Assembly (NCBI GenBank): GCA_022843845.1
Contig: JALHMW010000013.1
Span: forward strand, 1-64,000
Direction: 5' to 3'
DNA from: Archangium sp.
Lineage (GTDB): Bacteria; Myxococcota; Myxococcia; Myxococcales; Myxococcaceae
Length of the DNA: 64,000 nucleotides
A program made the translations under genes and the position numbers. Of the stretch, positions 51,576 through 64,000 are shown piece by piece. A model generated the notes under the pieces. That model did not search any database. It saw only the letters and a program-made list of their open reading frames with translations, and had not been told where the DNA came from. How positions within the stretch are numbered: the stretch's first letter is position 1; every line of letters starts with the position of its first letter.

Positions 51576-53156
51576 CTAGGGCCCGAGCCGCTCGTCGATG
51601 TACTCGCGAACGACCTCGGCACCACCGGGGTTCATCTCGCGGTAGCGCCCCCACCACCCGCTCGTCTCGGTGCTCGCGCTCTCGAGTCGCGCGACCTCTC
51701 CGAGGCGGAGCGCTATCTCAGGCCGGGGATCCAGGCGCCAGGCCCGTTCGTATTCGCTGCTGGCCCTGCGGAAGTCGCCGCGAACGAACAGCTCGTCACC
51801 GGACGCGAGCGCCCTCTGCGCGTCGTCCTTTCGGCGTTCGATCTTCGGGATGTCCTGGTCCCAGAGGTTGCGCCTCGAGCCCCCGGGAATGGGAGCGTTG
51901 GAAGGCGGCTCAGCGGGCTCGCCCGGCACGAAGTGATCCTTCGACTGGTTGAGCACCTGGACTGCGTAGGCACCCGCGAGCAGCAGCGCGAGCAGCACCA
52001 GCACGACGGTGGCCACCTTGAAGACGAGCGCGCCGGTCCCTTCGACGGTGGTGCGCGCGACGTTGTGCGGCACCGAGGTCGGCATCGTCGACTGGCCCGG
52101 AGACGTCATGGGCTCGGGCGCGTGCTTGACCGTTTCATCGCGCTGCGACCACGGCGACGAGGGCATGCCCGGCGGCGGGCCGCTGACCTTCGTCTCCTGC
52201 TGATCGAGCGGCGTCACCTTGCGCGAGATCGGCGCGAGTGACGGCGCAGAGTGCGGGCCGGAGCGGCGACCCACGGCAGCCCGACGTTCCTTGTCGATGG
52301 CGAGCAGCTCGGCGCGGAACTGCTCTGCCGTCTGGGGGCGCTCGTCGGGGTTCTTCGACAGCGCCTTCATGATCAGGCGCTCCATCGCAGGGCTGATCCG
52401 CGCGTCTGGGCGGCGCCTGGTGGGCGGCGGTGGAATCTCGGTGAGGTGCTTGGTCGCGAAGCCGACGGCCGAGTCAGAGTCGAACGGCAACATGCCGCTG
52501 ACCAGCTGGTAGAGGATGACGCCGACGGCGTAGAGATCGGAGCGGTGGTCGAGCTTCGCGCCGCGCGCCTGCTCGGGAGACATGTACTCGGGCGTGCCGC
52601 AGACGAAGCCCGCACGGGTCAGGGCTGGCCCTTCTTCGTCGCTGCCGTCGACGATCTTCGCGATGCCGAAGTCGAGCACCTTCACGAAGTCGGGCTCGCT
52701 GCGGCCCTGCGACACCATGATGTTCTCTGGCTTCAGATCGCGGTGAATGACGCCGACGGAGTGTGCATCGGCGAGCGCCGAGAGCACCTGGCTCATCAAC
52801 CGCATCACGCGCGACTCGGGCAGCGGCCATTCACGCGAGAGAATCTGGTGCAGGTCCTTGCCCTGGACGTACTCCATGGCGATGTACATCGCGCCGTCGT
52901 CGGCCTGCCCGAAGTCGAGCACCGAGATGGAGTTGGGGTGGTTGAGCCGGCTGGCGGCTTTCGCCTCGCGCTGAAAACGAGCCACCGTCCGCTCGTCACC
53001 GAGCAGCGCCTGGCGAAGCACCTTGAGGACGACCGGTTTATCGAGGGCGAGCTGGGTGGCCTTGTAGACCTTGCCCATGCCTCCCTCGCCGATCATCTGC
53101 TCGACGCGGTACTTGCCGGCGAAGGTCCTTCCGATGGTGTCATCCGGTGGAGGCAC
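51576..53156 (-). CDS. Membrane Ser/Thr protein kinase with extracytoplasmic TPR-like tail
   Basis: About 526 residues. The start is uncertain: the GTG at 53156 (VPPPDDTIGRTFAGKYRVEQ) fits the family N-terminus and has GGTGGA upstream, while the track GTG at 53198 is the alternative. The kinase domain covers about residues 12-270, with Gly loop IGEGGMGKVY, VIHRDLKPENIM, DFGIAK and GTPEYMSPEQ. A Pro/Ser-rich linker precedes one membrane helix (VFKVATVVLVLLALLLAGAYAVQVL). The C-terminal 120 residues are TPR-like (GDELFVRGDFRRASSEYERAWRLDP). Neighbouring FHA genes are probable readers of its phosphothreonine marks. Confidence 0.92.
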   Translation of the reverse strand: MPPPDDTIGRTFAGKYRVEQMIGEGGMGKVYKATQLALDKPVVLKVLRQALLGDERTVARFQREAKAASRLNHPNSISVLDFGQADDGAMYIAMEYVQGKDLHQILSREWPLPESRVMRLMSQVLSALADAHSVGVIHRDLKPENIMVSQGRSEPDFVKVLDFGIAKIVDGSDEEGPALTRAGFVCGTPEYMSPEQARGAKLDHRSDLYAVGVILYQLVSGMLPFDSDSAVGFATKHLTEIPPPPTRRRPDARISPAMERLIMKALSKNPDERPQTAEQFRAELLAIDKERRAAVGRRSGPHSAPSLAPISRKVTPLDQQETKVSGPPPGMPSSPWSQRDETVKHAPEPMTSPGQSTMPTSVPHNVARTTVEGTGALVFKVATVVLVLLALLLAGAYAVQVLNQSKDHFVPGEPAEPPSNAPIPGGSRRNLWDQDIPKIERRKDDAQRALASGDELFVRGDFRRASSEYERAWRLDPRPEIALRLGEVARLESASTETSGWWGRYREMNPGGAEVVREYIDERLGP

Positions 53157-53238
53157 GGCTGAGTGAATGCTTCCACCTTTGAGCCCCAATCGCCACACGA
53201 TTCACAGGGGTGGAACTGTCGTGCTACGCAGTGTCGCG

Positions 53239-53895
53239 ATGGCGAATCGTCCGCGAGTGGCTGTGCGAGTGGTGCGTGCCGATGGTGGGCCCGAGTCCGT
53301 CATTCCCTTGCGGGGCGACGTGATGTTGTGTGGGCGCAACGGCGATCTCTCTCTGACCGACGACCCGTTCGTCGCCGACACCCAGATGCGCCTGTTCTTC
53401 TCGGGCAACCGGCTGGCCGTCGAAGACGTGGGCGGGGGCAACGGGGTGTTCGCGCGGCTGGCTCCCGGCATCGAGCGCGAGGTGGCGAGCGGCGGTGAGG
53501 TTCGGCTGGGGCGTCAGCGCCTGGTGATCGAGCCGGTGCCGGTGTTGAGCCCGGGCGACGATGGCGCGACGGCGTGGGGATCTCCGGACTCGGGTTTCCG
53601 CTTCCGCATGGTGCAGTTGATGGAAGGCGGCACCCGTGGCGCCTCGTACCCGCTCAAAGACGGCGACAACCTCGTCGGCCGTGAGGCGGGCGACATCGTG
53701 TTCCCCACCGACGGCTTCGTCTCGTCGAGCCACGCCACCCTGCACGTGGCGACCGATCGCGTGCTGATTCGCGACGGCATTCGCGACAAGCACTCGTCCA
53801 ATGGCACCTTCCTGCGCCTGACCGCGCCTGCGTTCGTCGAGAACGGCGATCAGTTCCTCATCGGCCGGCAGCTCGTGCGCGTCGAGATGAACTGA
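53239..53895 (+). CDS. Double FHA-domain protein
   Basis: 218 residues from the ATG at 53239 (MANRPRVAVRVVRADGG). Two FHA domains fill the protein. The first, residues 9-105, is degenerate (LCGRNGDLSLTDDPFVADTQMRL). The second, 118-218, is canonical (NLVGREAGDIVFPTDGFVSSSHATL, KHSSNGTFLRL). No zinc ribbon or kinase is attached. It diverges from the kinase gene with 82 bp between starts and probably binds phosphothreonine on that kinase or its targets. Confidence 0.88.
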   Translation: MANRPRVAVRVVRADGGPESVIPLRGDVMLCGRNGDLSLTDDPFVADTQMRLFFSGNRLAVEDVGGGNGVFARLAPGIEREVASGGEVRLGRQRLVIEPVPVLSPGDDGATAWGSPDSGFRFRMVQLMEGGTRGASYPLKDGDNLVGREAGDIVFPTDGFVSSSHATLHVATDRVLIRDGIRDKHSSNGTFLRLTAPAFVENGDQFLIGRQLVRVEMN

Positions 53896-53976
53896 AGCTT
53901 CGCCTGCGCTGGGGCACCGCCGGGAGCCAGGAGCTCCTCGACGGTGCCGCGCTTCAAAGGCCCAGCCGCACAGCCG

Positions 53977-54357
53977 TCAGCCGTACGACTTTTCCTTCTT
54001 CTCCTGCTCTTCCTTGCAGCGAATGCAGAGCGTCGTCACTGGCCGCGCCTCGAGGCGCTTGACGCTGATGGGCTCTTCGCAGCGCTCGCACAGCCCAAAC
54101 GAGCCGTCAGTGATGCGCTGAAGCGCCTTGTTGATCTTCGCGAGCAACAGCTTCTCGCGATCGAGCAGGCGGAACGCCATCGACTGCGCGTACTCGCTCG
54201 AGGCCTGATCGATCTCGTCAGGCAGATCGTCGGTATCGAAGTTCGACTCCTCCTCCATCGTCTTGCGTGCCTTGGCGAGGATCGCCGTGCGGCTATCCTC
54301 GAGCATCTTCTTGAAGCGCTTCAGGTCCTTCGCGCCCAGCGTTCCTCGTTCAGACAT
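53977..54357 (-). CDS. TraR/DksA family zinc-finger protein
   Basis: 126 residues from the ATG at 54357. It has a coiled-coil N-terminal half (LKRFKKMLEDSRTAILAKA), the DELPDEIDQASSE-type loop (DTDDLPDEIDQAS), and a C-terminal zinc finger with FGLCERCEEPISVKRL and TTLCIRCKEEQE. DksA binds the RNA polymerase secondary channel and enhances ppGpp effects on initiation. It converges with the FHA gene and diverges from the DacZ-type cyclase gene. Confidence 0.93.
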   Translation of the reverse strand: MSERGTLGAKDLKRFKKMLEDSRTAILAKARKTMEEESNFDTDDLPDEIDQASSEYAQSMAFRLLDREKLLLAKINKALQRITDGSFGLCERCEEPISVKRLEARPVTTLCIRCKEEQEKKEKSYG

Positions 54358-54479
54358 GGGTCGAAAAGTTCTCCGGCTGCGGGAAAAAAGGCGCGGAACT
54401 GTGTGGCAGGCGCTCCGCAGTGTCAAGCAATGTCGAATTAACCCTTTGAAATCACGCCTATCGAGTAGACTCCGCTCCA

Positions 54480-55361
54480 ATGTCGGACTTGGCACGCTTC
54501 GATCGGGAGTTCCTCAAGGCAGCGCTGGCCCTCGCGAACAGCTCGGAGGTCAACCACGTGCTGCACATCAGCGACGTGCTGCTGGCCCCTGCTGACCTGC
54601 GTGGGCGAAAGGCGCGAAAGAAGCTGCTCTACGCGGTGAGCTCCGAGGCGCTGGCGGCCGAGCTGACGGCCAAAAAAGAGCGCGTCGTCGTCATTCCCTC
54701 GTACGACTACTCGCGCACCGAGCGCGTGAAGATGGCGGTCGTCTCTGCGCTGAGCCAGGGCTTCTTCAAAGAGGGCGACCTGGTGCTGTGCATGACGGGC
54801 CGCATCGGCCGCCACATCGACACGCTCATGCAGATGCGCATCGGTGGCAGCCTCGACGATCGGGTCGCCATCGAGGGCGTGAAGCTGGGCGACGAGTTCA
54901 ACTCGCAGGTCGTCGACGCGCTCATTCAGCTGGCCCTGCAGATCGGCCAGGAGGGGTTCGAGGGCCACCCCATCGGCACCATCATCTGCATCGGCGATCA
55001 CACCACGGTGCTCGAGACCAGCCGGCAGCTCACCATCAACCCGTTTCAGGGGCTCTCGGAGGCCGAGCGCAACGTGCTCGACCCGAAGATCCGCGAGGCC
55101 ATCAAGAACTTCTCGGTGCTCGACGGAGCCTTCATCATTCGTGAAGACGGCGTGGTGCTGGCCGCGGGCCGGTACCTCTCGTCGAAGGACGACGACGTGA
55201 AGATTCCCCTGGGGCTCGGCGCCAGACACGCCGCAGCCGCAGGCATCACGGCGACGACCAAGTGCATCTCGCTCGTGGTCAGCCAGACCTCGGGCGCGGT
55301 GCGGCTGTTCAAGGACGGCTCCATCGTGCTCGAGCTGCACCAGACGGCGCGCCGCAACTAG
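54480..55361 (+). CDS. DacZ-type diadenylate cyclase (DisA_N domain)
   Basis: 293 residues. The C-terminal half is a diadenylate cyclase domain with the DGA motif (LDGAFIIREDGVVLAAG) and GLGARHAAAAGITATTKC, where the usual RHR is RHA. SQTSGAVRLFKDG follows. The N-terminal 150 residues (KKLLYAVSSEAL, RVVVIPSYDYSRTERVKMAVVSAL, LVLCMTGRIGRHIDTLMQM) resemble the pyruvate-kinase-C-like domain of archaeal DacZ/CdaZ, not the helical domains of DisA or CdaA. It should synthesise cyclic di-AMP in the cytosol. It diverges from dksA over 122 bp and precedes the PHA-system gene. Confidence 0.85.
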   Translation: MSDLARFDREFLKAALALANSSEVNHVLHISDVLLAPADLRGRKARKKLLYAVSSEALAAELTAKKERVVVIPSYDYSRTERVKMAVVSALSQGFFKEGDLVLCMTGRIGRHIDTLMQMRIGGSLDDRVAIEGVKLGDEFNSQVVDALIQLALQIGQEGFEGHPIGTIICIGDHTTVLETSRQLTINPFQGLSEAERNVLDPKIREAIKNFSVLDGAFIIREDGVVLAAGRYLSSKDDDVKIPLGLGARHAAAAGITATTKCISLVVSQTSGAVRLFKDGSIVLELHQTARRN

Positions 55362-55395
55362 GCCTCTTCTCCTTCCCCTCAACAAGGACCTCCAC

Positions 55396-55716
55396 ATGGG
55401 AATGATCAAGTTCGAAGTGCCCTCGACGGTGCCAGTGGAAGACTCGAAGAAGCGCGTCGAAGCACTGCTCTCGTACTGGAACCGCAAGTACGGCATCACC
55501 TCGTCGTGGAACGGCATGAAGGCGACGATGAAGGGCAAGGCCGTCGGCGTCACCATCGACGGCAACCTCGAGGTGCTCGCGAACAAGATCTCGGGAGAGG
55601 CGAGCGACCCCGGCATGTTGCTGCGCGGGCAGGCCCAGAAGTACCTGACGCGAAAGTTCTCGGAGTACCTCGACGGCTCCCGTTCGCTCGATGACATTCG
55701 TGGGAAGGAAGACTGA
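55396..55716 (+). CDS. Polyhydroxyalkanoic acid system family protein
   Basis: 106 residues with AAGGAC Shine-Dalgarno upstream. The sequence (MIKFEVPSTVPVEDSKKRVEALLSYW, WNGMKATMKGKAVGVTIDGNLEV, MLLRGQAQKYLTRKFSEYL) matches the PHA_gran_rgn/PHA-system small proteins, which resemble SRPBCC-like folds and are found near granule or unrelated genes. No PHA synthase is in the window. It lies 34 bp after the cyclase gene, so they are probably co-transcribed; any functional link is unproven. Confidence 0.8.
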   Translation: MGMIKFEVPSTVPVEDSKKRVEALLSYWNRKYGITSSWNGMKATMKGKAVGVTIDGNLEVLANKISGEASDPGMLLRGQAQKYLTRKFSEYLDGSRSLDDIRGKED

Positions 55717-55783
55717 GCTACAGTCTTCGTGCCTGCGGTTCGCTCGTTGAATCTGGCAACCCCGCCCATCTCGAGGTTCACAC

Positions 55784-58747
<2,964 letters not shown>

Positions 58748-58795
58748 ACACCGCGGCGCCGAGGGCGCCCGTCTCGTTTCAACGTGGGGAGTGGG

Positions 58796-59791
58796 ATGAC
58801 GCTTCAGCGATGGGCAGTGACGGTGATCGTGGTGGCGCTGAGCTCGACGGCGATCGCTCAGGGCGCGGAGCAGGAGCGTCCGTGGGCCAGGGGAGTCGCT
58901 CCGTCGGCGCAGAAGCAGGCGCTCGAGATCTTCCGGCTCGGCAACGCCGCCCTGAAGGAGTCGCAGTGGCGCGCCGCGAGTGAGCGTTACCGTGAGGCGC
59001 TCGCCCTCTGGGACCACCCGGCCATCAGCTACAACCTCGCGCTCGCGCTGCTGCAGCTCGATCAACCCATCGAGACGTACCAACGGCTCGAGGCCGCGCT
59101 GAAGTACGGCGCGGCGCCGCTCGACGCCGACAAGTACGAGCAGGCGCAGCGGTACCGCGCGCTCATCGACAAGCAGGTGGCGCGGGTCGAGCTGCGGTGT
59201 GACGTCGAGGGGGCCGTCGTGAAGCTCAACGGCCAGCAGGTGCTGATCGGGCCGGGCGCGTACAAGGGCATGGTGCGGGCGGGAGCGATCACCGTCATCG
59301 CCTCGAAAGAGGGCTTCCTCACCAACGAGCAGAACCCGACGCTGCTCGGCGGCGAGACGCGCACCATCGAGCTGGCGCTGAGCGCGGCCGAGCAGGCCGT
59401 GGAGTATCGTCGGCTCTTTGCCGCGTGGATTCCCTTCGCGGTGCTCGGCGCAGGCGCGGCACTCGCGGCTGGTGGCGTCGGGCTGCACCTGTCGGCCCGG
59501 AACCAGTTCGCGGCGTACGATCGCGGCGTCGAAGGCTGCGTCGACGTCTCCACCGGCGGCTGCGTGCCCTCGCTCGATCTCGCGGCGCTCCGATCGCAAG
59601 GCCAGGGCCAGCAGGCGGGCGCCATGGTGCTCTACGGCATCGGTGGCGCGGCCATCGCTGCCGGCGCGGTGTTGCTCTACGTGAACCGTCCGCAGCCGTA
59701 CCGCGCCGACGTGAAAGTGGAGTCTGCGCTCCTCCTCGTGCCCTCTGTCGGCCCCAACGGCGCCGGCGCCACGCTCCTCCTGAGCTTCTGA
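58796..59791 (+). CDS. Exported TPR/PEGA-like protein with two C-terminal membrane helices
   Basis: 331 residues from the ATG at 58796 with GGGGAG upstream. The signal peptide is cleaved after AIA. A TPR region (ALEIFRLGNAALKESQWRAASERYREALAL) is followed by a PEGA-like beta domain (VARVELRCDVEGAVVKLNGQ, KGFLTNEQ-like). Two hydrophobic helices come next (WIPFAVLGAGAALAAGGVGLHL and MVLYGIGGAAIAAGAVLLY). This architecture is frequent beside myxobacterial Ser/Thr kinases. It is 48 bp downstream of the kinase-STAND gene and 4 bp upstream of the disulfide-repeat protein gene, so the three may form one operon. Confidence 0.8.
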   Translation: MTLQRWAVTVIVVALSSTAIAQGAEQERPWARGVAPSAQKQALEIFRLGNAALKESQWRAASERYREALALWDHPAISYNLALALLQLDQPIETYQRLEAALKYGAAPLDADKYEQAQRYRALIDKQVARVELRCDVEGAVVKLNGQQVLIGPGAYKGMVRAGAITVIASKEGFLTNEQNPTLLGGETRTIELALSAAEQAVEYRRLFAAWIPFAVLGAGAALAAGGVGLHLSARNQFAAYDRGVEGCVDVSTGGCVPSLDLAALRSQGQGQQAGAMVLYGIGGAAIAAGAVLLYVNRPQPYRADVKVESALLLVPSVGPNGAGATLLLSF

Positions 59792-59795
59792 CACC

Positions 59796-63503
<3,708 letters not shown>

Positions 63504-63571
63504 AGGGCCGAATCTCCTCGACTCGCAGGCGCGGGGATCGATTCCTCGCGCCGCGCGTTCCAAGGGGTACC

Positions 63572-64000
63572 TTGCGTTGGTTGCTCACCCTGCCCCTGCG
63601 GCTCTTCTGGAAGTTGTCCTTCGGCAAGAAGCTGGTGGTGATGGGGTGCGCGCCGCTGCTGGCGATCAACGGCGCGGTCGCCTTCTTCGGCAGCTCGGTG
63701 GTGTTCCCGCTGTCGCCCTTCTTCCTCGAGTCGAAAGCGCAGGCGTTGTCGGCGTACGCGAAGCACCGGCCGCTGTGTTTGCTCACGGGCCACGGCGATC
63801 TCGAGGAGCTGGCGACGGCAGCGGAGCGTCGACACGGGCTCCCCCGAGGCCTGATGTGGGCGATCGTGCAGACCGAGTCGGGCGGGCGCGCGCACCGCAT
63901 CTCGTTCGCCGGCGCGATGGGCCCCGCGCAGTTGATGCCTGGCACCGCTGCCCTGCTCGGCGTGAGAGATCCCTTCGATCCCCGACAGGCCATCGACGCC
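63572..64000 (+). CDS. Lytic transglycosylase (SLT domain), truncated by window end
   Basis: 143 codons are visible from a TTG at 63572 preceded by AAGGGG. This is the best start seen, though another in-frame GTG lies about 70 bp downstream. An N-terminal hydrophobic region (KLVVMGCAPLLAINGAVAFFG) suggests a membrane anchor. The SLT domain follows, with catalytic Glu in WAIVQTESGGRAH, SFAGAMGPAQLMPGTAALLGV and DPFDPRQAIDA. It cleaves peptidoglycan glycan strands with anhydro-muramyl product formation. It is on the same strand as the preceding surface-protein genes. Confidence 0.85.
   Translation, partial: MRWLLTLPLRLFWKLSFGKKLVVMGCAPLLAINGAVAFFGSSVVFPLSPFFLESKAQALSAYAKHRPLCLLTGHGDLEELATAAERRHGLPRGLMWAIVQTESGGRAHRISFAGAMGPAQLMPGTAALLGVRDPFDPRQAIDA

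Overview
The window is 64 kb of high-GC, gene-dense bacterial chromosome, probably from a myxobacterium or close relative (Myxococcota). I infer this from the families present. There are many secreted lipoproteins with glycine-rich linkers and cysteine-rich modules, including a 28-copy DUF4215/Myxococcus-type disulfide repeat protein. There are also Ser/Thr kinases with C-terminal membrane segments, FHA proteins, a kinase-STAND NTPase fusion, and the deltaproteobacterial order tRNA-Leu, tig, clpP, clpX, lon. No rRNA, CRISPR array, prophage, transposase or integrase was seen.

Layout. 0-8.4 kb: a partial lipoprotein, a HerA/DUF87-type ATPase, and a minus-strand run holding a DTW-domain tRNA modification enzyme, a membrane protein and three nucleotide-sugar enzymes (WbpO/TviB-like dehydrogenase, WbpP/TviC-like epimerase, a second epimerase). 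8.4-15 kb: a repeat-rich lipoprotein, RsmE, aminopeptidase P, a DUF2914 membrane protein and a small secreted protein. 15.1-16.4 kb: a cysteine-rich lipoprotein gene bracketed by a 42-bp direct repeat that contains the last codons of the adjacent sulfite-oxidase-like gene. 16.4-19.2 kb: a YqgE, BolA, monothiol glutaredoxin and Mo-cofactor oxidoreductase operon, diverging from a zinc-type alcohol dehydrogenase/quinone reductase gene. 19.6-24 kb: a beta-helix lipoprotein, small envelope proteins, a sterol-desaturase-like hydroxylase and a DsbA-like lipoprotein.

24-35.6 kb is a proteostasis block read right to left: tRNA-Lys, tRNA-Leu, tig, clpP, clpX and lon. It is broken by a cysteine-rich lipoprotein gene between clpP and clpX, and by a prolyl oligopeptidase plus a lower-GC pair (endonuclease/exonuclease/phosphatase family protein and an unknown) between clpX and lon. 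35.6-39.7 kb: an Lgt-type transferase gene diverges from an SPFH protein and NAD-kinase-like pair behind overlapping palindromes. 39.8-44.6 kb: tRNA-His and tRNA-Arg, an OPT transporter and a two-subunit FAD amine/amino-acid oxidase. 44.6-45.5 kb: a 58-codon ORF translationally coupled to an R2K-type ATP-grasp gene that carries one in-frame amber stop.

45.7-64 kb: an M23 peptidase-lectin protein, RidA, then a signalling cluster: Rel/SpoT, a zinc-ribbon FHA protein, a Ser/Thr kinase, a second FHA protein, a DksA/TraR protein, a DacZ-type diadenylate cyclase, a PHA-system protein and a kinase-STAND fusion. These are followed by a TPR envelope protein, the DUF4215 repeat protein and a partial lytic transglycosylase. 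ppGpp, DksA, c-di-AMP and phospho-Thr signalling genes therefore lie together within about 11 kb.

Starts were chosen by eye from the ORF track, homologous N-termini and visible Shine-Dalgarno sequences. Family assignments come from motif recognition, without database searches.
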